Of a stretch of DNA of 64,000 nucleotides, positions 16,840 through 24,952 are shown piece by piece. The notes under the pieces were generated by a model, which saw only the letters and a list, made by a program, of their open reading frames with translations, was not told the DNA's origin and did not search any database. The stretch is taken from positions 62,001-126,000 of the forward strand of contig JAFZIY010000015.1 in NCBI GenBank assembly GCA_017554105.1, read 5' to 3'. The position numbers were made by a program, and so were the translations under genes. Within the stretch, counting starts at the first letter, position 1. Every line of letters starts with the position of its first letter. The stretch is from Prevotella sp. GTDB lineage: Bacteria > Bacteroidota > Bacteroidia > Bacteroidales > Bacteroidaceae.

Positions 16840-16879
16840 GACGGTATCAATAGCACCCAAGACGCTCATTGATACCGTC
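16840..16879. terminator. Hairpin between convergent licD-like and GT2 genes
   Basis: Arms 16840-16851 and 16868-16879 pair perfectly over 12 bases (GACGGTATCAAT). The convergent genes are only 12 bases apart and the hairpin lies mostly inside the last codons of the GT2 gene, so the stem serves as coding sequence on one strand and probable terminator on the other. Confidence 0.6.
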
Positions 16880-17740
16880 TTTGTATGCTGCCCACAGGTT
16901 GCCGATGTCCTTCCAACCGTAACCTTTTCTACTAATGGTGAGCCATAGGGCGGTGGCAAGATAACCTGCCAGACTGGTTAGCGTACGAATATAACGCACA
17001 CCGAACGTTGTTCCGTAATGATGGTTGAAGTAAGCGGAGTTGCGCACCTGGTAACGCCGCTTCCATTTCTTCTTCTGTTGCTTCTCTGTCCATGTGTCGT
17101 TTGAGAAGAACTTCTCCTTTTGCATTATGGCATCAGGCACATACACCACACGGAAACCTGCCTTCACAGCACGCAGGCTATAGTCGGTGTCATCATAGAA
17201 TATGAACAGGTCCTTATTGGGAAAACCTATGCTTTCTACTACCTTGCGACGGATAAGCGGACCCTCAAATACCATTCCCTCGATATCCAACGGCTCATTC
17301 ACCTCTGGTGTCAACCGCTTCTGGTGCATCGAACTGAATGTATGGGTAGTGTCTATTTCCTGACATTCATTGACAAAGATCTCACCTGCCTGTATTCGTC
17401 TAGGACAGAGAATTCCCACAGACGGGTCTTCCGCTTGCTTTAACAGTTGTGACAAGCATGTCGGTTCTGGAAAAACATCATCGTCCATGCACCATATCCA
17501 GTCGGCCCCCTGCTCATAGGCATACTTGATGCCTGTGTAAAAGCCACCCGAACCACCCACATTGGCCTGGGTAATGGTTTCTATTCCTGTCTGCTCGGTA
17601 AGCCACTGCTCAGTGCCATCAGTAGAGCCATTGTTAACAACTACGATAGATGTCAACATTGGTATTTCTTTCAGGCTCAGAATCACTTTCTTCAGTAGTT
17701 CTTTCCTGTTATAAGTGACGACAACAGCAGTAATCTTCAT
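16847..17740 (-). CDS. Glycosyltransferase family 2, galactofuranosyltransferase-like
   Basis: 297-residue GT-A enzyme. It begins with the donor-binding fold AVVVTYNRKELLKKVILSLK and VNNGSTDGT, then shows the metal-binding DxD as WIWCMDDDVFPEP, and an acidic acceptor region FIFYDDTDYSLR. The sequence order and the C-terminal region (RNSAYFNHHYGTTFGVRYI) are like bacterial GlfT/rhamnosyl-type GT2 proteins. It lies one base after the galactofuranosyltransferase-like gene, so both likely build the same surface glycan at the inner membrane. Sugar specificity is inferred. Confidence 0.82.
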   Translation of the reverse strand: MKITAVVVTYNRKELLKKVILSLKEIPMLTSIVVVNNGSTDGTEQWLTEQTGIETITQANVGGSGGFYTGIKYAYEQGADWIWCMDDDVFPEPTCLSQLLKQAEDPSVGILCPRRIQAGEIFVNECQEIDTTHTFSSMHQKRLTPEVNEPLDIEGMVFEGPLIRRKVVESIGFPNKDLFIFYDDTDYSLRAVKAGFRVVYVPDAIMQKEKFFSNDTWTEKQQKKKWKRRYQVRNSAYFNHHYGTTFGVRYIRTLTSLAGYLATALWLTISRKGYGWKDIGNLWAAYKDGINERLGCY

Positions 17741-17741
17741 A

Positions 17742-18785
17742 TTAAATACTTAAGGCCTTGTTTACAGCGTTCTTCAGGAATTCTCCATTCTTGAGTCGCA
17801 TGCTCAGTTCCTGTACGTTATGGCGCATTTGCTCAATGTCCTCCTGCTTCAGCCGTGGCAGTAATTCCTTCAACTGATCGATAGAATCAATACAGATGCC
17901 CACTCCCTCCTTATCTATTATAGGAGCCACGGCAGCCTGTCTCCATATTATAATGGGCAAACCGGCACGCAGGTAGAACGACACCTTATGAGGAGAATTA
18001 AAGCGCAGATATTCCCCGAAGTTTCCGGTGCAACTGTCTGTGCTGTCTCCATCCCACACGAGTCCGAAGTCAGCATCCACACCACGAATGAACTCATCGG
18101 CAGGCATGAAGTCATGGTAGGTTATCTGCGGGTTATCTTGTATCTGGGGCAGTCCGCTACGGTTGCCATAGACATGGAACTCATAGGGCAGTGTGGATTC
18201 TGCCATCTTCAACATAAACGAGTTCTTGCGCATCGACAAAGCTCCGGCATACACGATTCTAGGAGATTGGGGGATTGGGCGTTTGGTCGTTTGGGAGGCA
18301 GGGAGGGGGCTTTGGGTGGCGGAACGATAGTCGAAGAGACCCAGCGCACCCATCGGATTCTCGTAACCATGGTCTGCAAGCCACTGCTGCATCACCTCAT
18401 TGGAAGCGATGACATAGTCGGCATTCATCAGTCGTTTTATCTCTTTCTTTACGGTCAGTTTCTTGCGACGAAAAGAACCAAGGTCGTGAATAAGCGCAAT
18501 CGTCTTTGCCTTACGCCAACGTGCTACATGACATATAAAAGAGAAGTATTTCTTGTGAGGATACTGTAAGACGATGCGGTCTCCCTTGCGAACAGAAAAC
18601 ATATACTTTACGATTCCTGCCAAATCGACGAAAAAGGCAATCACCTTATTGTGATGATAAGTACGCTTGTTGGCAAGATTCACTGCACCCATTAGCGACA
18701 GGGTATCCTCATTGTCGGTCTTGGCCTTGTTTCCAGAACCGTCAGTATTAGGATAATTCTTCGAAAGATAACAAAGTCTGCTCAT
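17742..18785 (-). CDS. Beta-1,6-galactofuranosyltransferase-like protein
   Basis: 347-residue GT-B type transferase of the WbbI-like group. Visible: SKNYPNTDGSGNKAKTDNE at the start, DRIVLQYPHKKY, TIALIHDLGSFRRKK, IVYAGALSMRKNSF and PHKVSFYLRAGLPIII, which match the family that adds galactofuranose to O-antigen from UDP-Galf. The donor-making enzyme UDP-galactopyranose mutase is not in the window. Residues around 150-175 (SPLPASQTTKRPIPQSP) come from repeat-like DNA at 18257-18316 and form a Pro-rich linker between the two domains. First gene of a unit with the GT2 gene. Confidence 0.78.
   Translation of the reverse strand: MSRLCYLSKNYPNTDGSGNKAKTDNEDTLSLMGAVNLANKRTYHHNKVIAFFVDLAGIVKYMFSVRKGDRIVLQYPHKKYFSFICHVARWRKAKTIALIHDLGSFRRKKLTVKKEIKRLMNADYVIASNEVMQQWLADHGYENPMGALGLFDYRSATQSPLPASQTTKRPIPQSPRIVYAGALSMRKNSFMLKMAESTLPYEFHVYGNRSGLPQIQDNPQITYHDFMPADEFIRGVDADFGLVWDGDSTDSCTGNFGEYLRFNSPHKVSFYLRAGLPIIIWRQAAVAPIIDKEGVGICIDSIDQLKELLPRLKQEDIEQMRHNVQELSMRLKNGEFLKNAVNKALSI
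18257..18316 (-). repeat. Repeat-like segment inside a glycosyltransferase gene
   Basis: On the minus strand this stretch reads CCCAAACGACCAAACGCCCA and on, close to the intergenic sequence near 20437-20474 (CCCCAAACGACCAACCCCAA). It stays in frame and encodes a Pro/Gln-rich linker. It is probably dispersed repeat DNA that was absorbed into the gene. Confidence 0.5.
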
Positions 18786-18869
18786 TATTTCTTGTTTACG
18801 GCTTACAGTTTACGGCTTATTGTCTTCTTTTACAATCCCTCCCCTACGGGTGGAGGATAGGAGGGGGCT

Positions 18870-19628
18870 TTACTCCTCTATCTTGAACGGCAGTCCCTCC
18901 TTGTCCTTATAGTGTCGCCAGAAATTGCGGCGCAGTCGCATTACCACCTCTTCACAAGTGTTCTCGTCGAACCCACGCGCACAGGCATAACTTCGCACCA
19001 GAATACTGATTAACTCACGCGAGCCCCACATCTTCTTTATGTTCTCGCAACCTTTCAGCATATCCACCTCACCGAAATGCATACGGTTGATGTCAACAAG
19101 ACTGAAGTGATAGTTGCCTTGGGAGTCCTGTTTCCACAGTATATTGCCAGGAGTATAGTCGAGATGAAGTATTTTTGCATCATGGAGACGGGCGGTATAT
19201 AGTCCTAATGCCTCCATCAACGGTGCATAATCCTCTGTCTTTCCATTTGCCACCTCATACATTGTATGCCCGTATTGACACTGAAGACTGACAAAGAACG
19301 AGTAACCTATAATCCCGCAACTGCGTTGCTCGATATATGCCACTGGCTCGGGTGTTTCAAATCCTGCTTCCAGCAACTTCTCTGGATATTCGAACGCCCG
19401 CTTGCCCTTTGGCTGTCGTATGCCGAGAGAATATACAAACGAGTTGGGGAAACGTGGTTTATGATAGCGCTTCACGTTGAGCAACAGACCATCGGGAGCA
19501 TCCATCACCTTGATGAGGTTACGCAGATGGTAAATCTCCTTCCCTTCTCTTTCAAACCTCTCTGGCAACGTCTCAAGCCATGGTCGCAACTTTTCGTACT
19601 TTTGGTTTACGCGCATCGTTGTTTTCAT
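18870..19628 (-). CDS. Lipopolysaccharide kinase (Kdo/WaaP) family protein
   Basis: Protein-kinase-fold enzyme of 252 residues predicted to phosphorylate core sugars of lipopolysaccharide with ATP on the cytoplasmic side. The catalytic loop is ILHLDYTPGNILW (HxD..xxN) and the metal-binding Asp is in FSLVDINRM. A longer frame reaching 19682 is unlikely because a -7 element lies at 19634-19641, immediately before MKTTMRVNQKYEK; the start may be 19628 (nearly leaderless) or MRVNQ at 19616. The 3' end and the 85 bases after it hold a CCCCTACGGG-type repeat (18830-18872). It belongs to the same envelope-sugar region as LicD and the two transferases. Confidence 0.8.
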   Translation of the reverse strand: MKTTMRVNQKYEKLRPWLETLPERFEREGKEIYHLRNLIKVMDAPDGLLLNVKRYHKPRFPNSFVYSLGIRQPKGKRAFEYPEKLLEAGFETPEPVAYIEQRSCGIIGYSFFVSLQCQYGHTMYEVANGKTEDYAPLMEALGLYTARLHDAKILHLDYTPGNILWKQDSQGNYHFSLVDINRMHFGEVDMLKGCENIKKMWGSRELISILVRSYACARGFDENTCEEVVMRLRRNFWRHYKDKEGLPFKIEE

Positions 19629-19633
19629 GGTTG

Positions 19634-19641
19634 CAAAAGTA
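19634..19641 (-). promoter_or_regulatory. -7 element of the LPS-kinase-like gene
   Basis: On the minus strand TACTTTTG lies 5 bases before the ATG at 19628, so the message would have almost no leader. This placement decides against the longer upstream start. Confidence 0.55.
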
Positions 19642-19693
19642 CAAAAAATAATTGATAATGTAGAAAGGAGAGTGTAAAACACTCTCCATTATT

Positions 19694-20278
19694 TTAAATT
19701 TTTCCTTCTTTCTGCAGTTCAGAGAGTGCGCGCGATATAGAGGGACGCGCCACACCCATATGTTGTGCCAGTTCCGTCTGATTGGTAATGGGACCATACG
19801 TCTCGATATACTGCAGCAACCGCTCCTTGAGAGTCATCGTTGAGAAATTATGCAGTCGGTTGGTGAGGAACACGAAACGATCTGAAATCTCACGTATAAT
19901 ATTAAATATCAGTCGATTATTCTTACGTCCGTATCTTACCAGTCGGTCACGACTGATAAGCACCACCTCGCAGTCAACCGCGGCTTTGACGGTGATAGGG
20001 AAGCGTGGGTCTGATGCGAAGACAAAGGCAGGCAGTAGGAACGTAGGTGCATGAAGCGTCTTAACAATGATTTTTTTCTTTCCTTCCTTACCCAGTATGT
20101 TGTTCACAATGCCCTCGGTAAGTATCAGCAAACCCTTCATCTCATCACCCCGTTTAGCGATTATCTCACCCTTCTTGTATTGTTTGATATTATTTGGATT
20201 GGCATAGAGCATCTCCATTAGTTCATCTTCTTCGACTCCTTCAAAGAGGCCTGTCTCTAACATTTTTTGAATATCCAT
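19694..20278 (-). CDS. Crp/Fnr-family transcription regulator
   Basis: 194 residues: an N-terminal cyclic-nucleotide-binding-type beta-barrel (about 10-115, with QYKKGEIIAKRGDEMKGLLI) and a C-terminal winged helix (about 140-194, TNQTELAQHMGVARPSISRA). There is no Cys cluster for an iron-sulphur centre, so oxygen sensing of the Fnr kind is unlikely, and the effector is unknown. It is transcribed away from the small RNA upstream. Short for the family (usually 210-230), ending soon after the recognition helix (ELQKEGKI). Confidence 0.88.
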   Translation of the reverse strand: MDIQKMLETGLFEGVEEDELMEMLYANPNNIKQYKKGEIIAKRGDEMKGLLILTEGIVNNILGKEGKKKIIVKTLHAPTFLLPAFVFASDPRFPITVKAAVDCEVVLISRDRLVRYGRKNNRLIFNIIREISDRFVFLTNRLHNFSTMTLKERLLQYIETYGPITNQTELAQHMGVARPSISRALSELQKEGKI

Positions 20279-20569
20279 ATCTCGATTATGTTATTTTTGT
20301 GATGTATATATGATTAACCTTTTTGTATAATGTTATTTGGGATTTCCAATATGCAAAATTAATAAATTAATGAATAATATGCAACAAAAACGGATAATTT
20401 TTATCCTCCCTTCCCTTTAGGGAGAACGTAAAATATCCCAAACAACCAATCCCCAAACGACCAACCCCAATCCGTATCATCTGTTACACCTTAAATAAAA
20501 AAAAAGTTAAAACAATTTGTTTCTTTTCCGTTTTTTGAATGCCATTTTAAATGACACTCATTTTTTTTC

Positions 20570-20577
20570 TAACTTTG
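20570..20577 (+). promoter_or_regulatory. -7 element of the structured RNA
   Basis: TAACTTTG after a run of T, about 8-14 bases before the predicted 5' end of the RNA. The -33 region is only weakly matched. Confidence 0.6.
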
Positions 20578-20584
20578 CCACTAC

Positions 20585-20704
20585 GCAATAGGAACGGGGA
20601 GGGCATCTTTCTCGAGGCACACACGAAGCGATTTGTGCCGTGCTTCTATTGTTTCCGGTTCTGTTGTAGCACATGCTACATCGCTTCCTCCCCGCTCCTT
20701 TTTT
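20585..20704 (+). ncRNA. Probable structured small RNA, about 120 nt, family unknown
   Basis: A promoter, a rod-shaped fold and a terminator-like end coincide in an otherwise empty 640-base gap. The outer helix pairs 20591-20602 (GGAACGGGGAGG) with 20687-20698 (CCTCCCCGCTCC), 11 of 12 pairs, followed at once by six T (20699-20704). Inside, after a 23-base one-sided bulge, AAGCGAT at 20626-20632 pairs with ATCGCTT at 20680-20686, then GTGCT at 20640-20644 with AGCAC at 20668-20672. A competing hairpin TGTAGCA/TGCTACA covers 20665-20680. The closed rod with a large bubble recalls 6S RNA but is shorter than known examples; it fits neither SRP RNA nor tmRNA. A 64-residue frame over this stretch is judged chance. 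The rest of the gap shows no gene. Confidence 0.6.
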
Positions 20705-20840
20705 CCTTATTTCACTACCTGTTTTGGCAATGGTTCAACAAATAATTGTTCTCCACAAATTAACGCTAATGAAACGATAATTTATAATTTGTGTATGATT
20801 TGCGGCAATTAGTGGAAAATGAATTACTATTCATAGATAC

Positions 20841-20872
20841 AAAAAAGGGCACCGTCGTAACGACTGGTGCCC
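20841..20872 (-). terminator. Terminator of the exported-protein operon
   Basis: GGGCACC at 20847-20853 and GGTGCCC at 20866-20872 form the stem, with GTCGT/ACGAC pairing inside; on the minus strand six T follow (20846-20841). It lies 47 bases beyond the end of the last operon gene at 20919. Confidence 0.85.
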
Positions 20873-20918
20873 CCTTATTATTTGTGGAATGCCTATGGCT
20901 GTCCACGTCTTTTAACCA

Positions 20919-21455
20919 CTAAAACTTGAGCGTGAGATTCTCAAGGATGGTCTTCAGGTTTTCATTTATGGCAGTCTTCTTCTCGTCCTGCTCCATCATG
21001 GAACTACCTGTCTGGAGTTTCACATGGAAAGAGCCGCCTCCCCATGCTGTGGCGGCAGTAAGGAATAAACGTCCATCACTGTCCTCCATCTCCATAACGA
21101 TGAACTCATGGTCATTCACCTCCACGTTCTCCAACGAAGTGTAGCCATCGTCTTCCCTTGAAGTTTTATACTCAGCAAGGCTTTGGTAAGACACTGCGCC
21201 GAAACTTGCGGTGGTGTAAGGTGACTCGTTCAAACCCATCACACATGTGTTGCTCACCATGCGGCTGCGAGCAGTCCATCCCTCAGGTACCTTGATGGTA
21301 TATACATCGCCGGAGATTTCCTTCTGTTCGGCGATAGGCACATCATCATTCACAGCCTCCACAGCATTGGAGCATGGTACACAAGTGTTGAACCCCGCTG
21401 CCATAGCGGTGGTTGTCAATGCCATCATGGCGAGAGACATAAATACTTTCTTCAT
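20919..21455 (-). CDS. Exported protein, unknown
   Basis: 178 residues with a signal peptide ending near AMAAG, then a small globular part without a known motif. Two Cys (NTCVPC) near the mature N-terminus form a CxxC-like pair and one more Cys follows (NTCVMG). The body (DVYTIKVPEGWTARSRM...) resembles proteins with the beta-sheet-rich PsbP/DUF-type fold that bind or protect membrane components, but this is only a likeness. It is the last gene of the operon starting at the TlpA-like gene and is followed by a terminator. Export and a possible thiol role agree with its neighbours. Confidence 0.7.
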   Translation of the reverse strand: MKKVFMSLAMMALTTTAMAAGFNTCVPCSNAVEAVNDDVPIAEQKEISGDVYTIKVPEGWTARSRMVSNTCVMGLNESPYTTASFGAVSYQSLAEYKTSREDDGYTSLENVEVNDHEFIVMEMEDSDGRLFLTAATAWGGGSFHVKLQTGSSMMEQDEKKTAINENLKTILENLTLKF

Positions 21456-21476
21456 AATTATTTTTATATTTGTTAC

Positions 21477-23414
21477 TTACTTAATCACTACCTTGCGGGT
21501 TGAACCGTCTGAACACTTCACGATGTTGACACCCTTGACAGGAGCATCGATGCGCTTACTGTCGATGGTGTAGTAACGGGTGTCAGATGATGACTGCTGG
21601 TTGACGGTGGTGATGCCTGTGGCATTGGGGTCAACGGCAACGCGCTCGCAGTTGTTAACCGTCATGTGGTAGATATCACCAGGACGAGGAGCCACAAAAG
21701 CCGTGATGCTGAGATTCTCGACAACATAACTTGAGGGAACGGTATAAGAAGTAGTGTAGGTGAAGTTATCGCCATCCCATGTGATGTCATCGCCCATTAC
21801 ATTGGTGAGGACAGCACGCAGGGTGTTGTTATGTTCGTAATTGTTCTGCCATGTTCCATTACTATATTGACGGCCCTTCAAACCTTCTTCAGTAATGTAA
21901 ACATTTATCTTATAATCACTGAGCAGCTGAGCAGCTGCTTCAACACCAGTACCACTGACGGTAATGTCGAGCTTGCGGCTGGCTGCATCATAAGACTGAC
22001 CGATAGCAATTGTAACGAACGAAGGATTGCTTTTGGCTGATTCTTCCATAAAACCACGCAGATAGGGAACCACCTGATTAATGTAGGAGGCGTTGTAGCC
22101 CAAGCCGTATGCCAGCGTAGATTCACCCTCAGCCAACTCACTGATGAAAGCACGGTTGAAAGCCGCACTGGGGAAACCGCTTACATTGAGGAAGGACATA
22201 ATTTGGTCACAGGTAGCGAAGTAATAGGGGTCTGTTTGCGATGACTGGTTGCCATGAACTGCTACCCATGCAATGTCATTGTAGTCAGACTCCATTTTGC
22301 GCAATACGTTGTAGCCAAGGTAGCAATAGGTGCAAGTCCAAGAAGTGATGTGCTCGATGAGGTGTTTCTGACGTGCAACAGAAGCAGTATAGACAGAGAA
22401 GGAAGTTGTCTTGTCATTACCTTCTACCTGACTAGTGGGAGCTGCACCGTTAACACCGGTGGTTACCATCTTCAGGGTATGTTTACCAACGGAAAGAGAA
22501 GTAGAAATGGGAAGTGTTGATGTTGCATCAGCCGAAGCAGTAGGAGCAATGTTTAAGGAGACATTGTAGTTACCAGTGAGGGTTCCGTCGATGTAAGCAT
22601 CGAACTGCAAAGAGGTAATGGGAGTATTACCCATGTTGGTGACAGCCAAATGCCAAGGGAGATTATCTCCATTCTTGAAAAAAGAGCCGTCGGTGGTGAG
22701 GGCGCCAATAATGACACGCTGATCGGGGAGTTCGCCTTCGACAATCAGCTGAACGGAAAGCGTACCAGTTCCCACAGTGTACCAACCCAATCCGCTACCG
22801 CCGTAAGACGCAGGAATATTGCCATACCAATAAATGTAGTCATAGTTAGGCTGGTCATCCAGAATAGACATGGGGTAGGAATCATTGGAGGAAGTATTTT
22901 TCTGCAGATAGTCGAAACCGACAAGATACTCCGTACCATCAGCAGGAAGTTCGAACTGCTCGCTGGTATCGAACATTACCGTGTTCCATCCAGCAGCGCC
23001 TTGACCTACTGTCTTTGAAACCTTTTCGACAAAAGAGTTTCCAGAAACAGTACTGACAAAGACACCAAAGTCCTGAACGTCGCACCAAAGTGCCACTCGC
23101 ATTCCTACAACCTTGAAACCTGTAAAATCACCATAGGTGTCGCTGCCGAAAATCTGAGCAGCCTTACTTGCGCCAGAATAGTAGTTACCCATTCCTGAAC
23201 CGTATTGGGCTATTTCGTCGGTAGTATAGAAACCACAATAATACTGGTTGTCACCTAAAGCCTTGGACGGGGCTTTCTTTACTGAAGACATCTGACCGGC
23301 TGCCTTGGGCGACTTCATGGCCTTAACAGCATCGGAGTTGGTTGATACCAACACTTGGGCACTAACACCCAACGTGAGCAGACATGCTGCTGCAAAAAGA
23401 AATACTTTCTTCAT
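21477..23414 (-). CDS. Omp28-related protein with type IX secretion tail
   Basis: 645 residues. Signal peptide to about GVSAQ; N-terminal beta-sandwich (about 60-215); immunoglobulin-like segment (about 230-335); Omp28 thioredoxin-fold region beginning HITSWTCTYCYLGYNVL with a CTYC pair; and a C-terminal tail ending KGVNIVKCSDGSTRKVVIK, of the kind recognised by the type IX secretion system. So it probably crosses the outer membrane and is held on the cell surface. Function of Omp28 proteins is poorly known; the Cys pair hints at redox or binding of a partner. Lies 21 bases upstream of the 178-residue gene. Confidence 0.82.
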   Translation of the reverse strand: MKKVFLFAAACLLTLGVSAQVLVSTNSDAVKAMKSPKAAGQMSSVKKAPSKALGDNQYYCGFYTTDEIAQYGSGMGNYYSGASKAAQIFGSDTYGDFTGFKVVGMRVALWCDVQDFGVFVSTVSGNSFVEKVSKTVGQGAAGWNTVMFDTSEQFELPADGTEYLVGFDYLQKNTSSNDSYPMSILDDQPNYDYIYWYGNIPASYGGSGLGWYTVGTGTLSVQLIVEGELPDQRVIIGALTTDGSFFKNGDNLPWHLAVTNMGNTPITSLQFDAYIDGTLTGNYNVSLNIAPTASADATSTLPISTSLSVGKHTLKMVTTGVNGAAPTSQVEGNDKTTSFSVYTASVARQKHLIEHITSWTCTYCYLGYNVLRKMESDYNDIAWVAVHGNQSSQTDPYYFATCDQIMSFLNVSGFPSAAFNRAFISELAEGESTLAYGLGYNASYINQVVPYLRGFMEESAKSNPSFVTIAIGQSYDAASRKLDITVSGTGVEAAAQLLSDYKINVYITEEGLKGRQYSNGTWQNNYEHNNTLRAVLTNVMGDDITWDGDNFTYTTSYTVPSSYVVENLSITAFVAPRPGDIYHMTVNNCERVAVDPNATGITTVNQQSSSDTRYYTIDSKRIDAPVKGVNIVKCSDGSTRKVVIK

Positions 23415-23452
23415 AAAGAATACTGTTTTTATTATTTGTAAATAATAATTCG

Positions 23453-24103
23453 TTATTTCATATAAATCTTAACAAAACGACCATCGCTCATGTGAACAAT
23501 GTTAAGTCCATGCTGTGGTGTGACAAGCTGGCGACCGTCGGCACTATAAACAGCAAAAACTTCTGCCTGACTCTCCGTATGGGATGTGTTAATGCCTGCT
23601 GGATCTGCATATTCGTAAACGACGGTCACCTGAGGTCCCATTTCCTGCGGTTCAAACTGGGGAGGAAAACCTGGTAGCTGATTCATCAACTCAATCTGAT
23701 AGGTGACTATACACTTGCCGTAAGTCTGAGGCGTCCATTCTGTCTGAAGGTCACGCTGCTCACTGGCAGTCATGAGGTCACTGCCTGTTTCGAATACACC
23801 CGTTTCAGATTTGGTAATGCAGGCTATAGGGAAACATATCTGGAACAACCCGTTATCTAGTGTCTGCACATTGAAGTGGACTCTCACACCAGCATTGCCA
23901 GCAGTAAGGTTCTTCACGTAAAGCCCAGAGTGGAGCACCATTTCTCCAAAGTCGTTCTCTTCAGCAGTGTTGACGATAATGGTGGAACCATCAGCAAACT
24001 GATGACCATCCTTATCAACGAAAACAATAGTGCTGAGGTTTTGTGCATTCAGCGAACACACGCATAATATGAACAAAAAAAGAGTGATGTAAAAATACTT
24101 CAT
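23453..24103 (-). CDS. Exported protein with type IX secretion tail
   Basis: 216 residues beginning MKYFYITLFLFILCVCSLNA (signal peptide); a start two codons upstream (24109) is also possible. The middle is a beta-sandwich-like domain (STIVFVDKDGHQFADGSTI...), without known motif. The end, HGLNIVHMSDGRFVKIYMK, resembles that of the Omp28 protein next to it and marks it for type IX secretion and surface anchoring. In the same operon as the two Omp28 genes. Confidence 0.75.
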   Translation of the reverse strand: MKYFYITLFLFILCVCSLNAQNLSTIVFVDKDGHQFADGSTIIVNTAEENDFGEMVLHSGLYVKNLTAGNAGVRVHFNVQTLDNGLFQICFPIACITKSETGVFETGSDLMTASEQRDLQTEWTPQTYGKCIVTYQIELMNQLPGFPPQFEPQEMGPQVTVVYEYADPAGINTSHTESQAEVFAVYSADGRQLVTPQHGLNIVHMSDGRFVKIYMK

Positions 24104-24118
24104 AAGCATTTGATTTTT

Positions 24119-24904
24119 TTATAACTTTATTCTTCTCACCTGCTGCACACCCTTGTCGTCATAGACGAAGGCGATGACTGAGAGATTGTCAATGTTCCAG
24201 TCGTCGGGTATAGTTATGTCCTGATGGGAACGTATTACTGTCTCACCCTCACCGATGCTGACGTCCTCACCCCACGTGCCATTGACGGCAGTACGGAAAA
24301 CATGCTGGTGAAGATAATCATCCTGACGTGAGCCGTCGGGCATCATCTGGAATGCAGTGATATTGTCCTCCACGAGCCACAGTTGCAGTTTGCCCACGAA
24401 ACTCTCCTCTATTCCCATGAGTGATGTCTCGATGCTGAGTGTACGGCCAGCAAGTTGCGACGTCACGTTGATGTCGACAGGAGCCGTCTTCTGCAGTTCC
24501 TCACGTATCTTACCATTCCACGAAGTATAGTCAAGCAGACCCGTGCGGTTTACCTGTCCTATAGGCTGGTACTCCACCTTCCAGTAGTCGTAGTACTCGT
24601 CACCTGTCTCGGTACGCAGTCCGAGGAAACGGTTGTTGGTATAGAATGCCAAGGGACCGCAATGGATGGCAACGGATATCACCGCGTCATCACCATACTG
24701 CTCCTGCAGACGATGTATCTCGTCATTGGCATTGGGACAGTTTATGCAACGCTGGCCAGTGTAGTCCTCGATGAGCACACAACGGCTTACCTCAGCCGGC
24801 TTGACGTAGATGAGTCGCTCGTCTTCGCTGATGTCGCTGCAAGAAAAGAACAAAGGAATAAGAGCAAAAAGGTAAAAAGGCAAAAACCATTTCACCCTTC
24901 TCAT
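24119..24904 (-). CDS. Omp28-related lipoprotein
   Basis: 261 residues from MRRVKWFLPFYLFALIPLFF to RRIKL; the lipobox LFFSC makes it a lipoprotein, and the start at 24904 is chosen because it leaves a normal-length signal, while 24937 adds eleven charged residues. The Omp28 domain shows VLIEDYTGQRCINCPNAND with the redox-like CINC pair and a thioredoxin-like core, then an immunoglobulin-like end. It lacks the type IX tail of its larger relative (21477-23414), so the two are probably anchored differently. Followed by the exported-protein genes; sits between DUF6029 and them. Confidence 0.8.
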   Translation of the reverse strand: MRRVKWFLPFYLFALIPLFFSCSDISEDERLIYVKPAEVSRCVLIEDYTGQRCINCPNANDEIHRLQEQYGDDAVISVAIHCGPLAFYTNNRFLGLRTETGDEYYDYWKVEYQPIGQVNRTGLLDYTSWNGKIREELQKTAPVDINVTSQLAGRTLSIETSLMGIEESFVGKLQLWLVEDNITAFQMMPDGSRQDDYLHQHVFRTAVNGTWGEDVSIGEGETVIRSHQDITIPDDWNIDNLSVIAFVYDDKGVQQVRRIKL

Positions 24905-24952
24905 TTCCTTTACCTTATTATATATATCGTTTCTCATTCTTCTATCTTTTGT

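Noticed and set aside
20551-20745. A 64-residue frame on the plus strand
   Set aside because: It begins before the -7 element and crosses both arms of the RNA helix and the T run; the peptide is hydrophobic without pattern. A structured RNA explains the stretch better.
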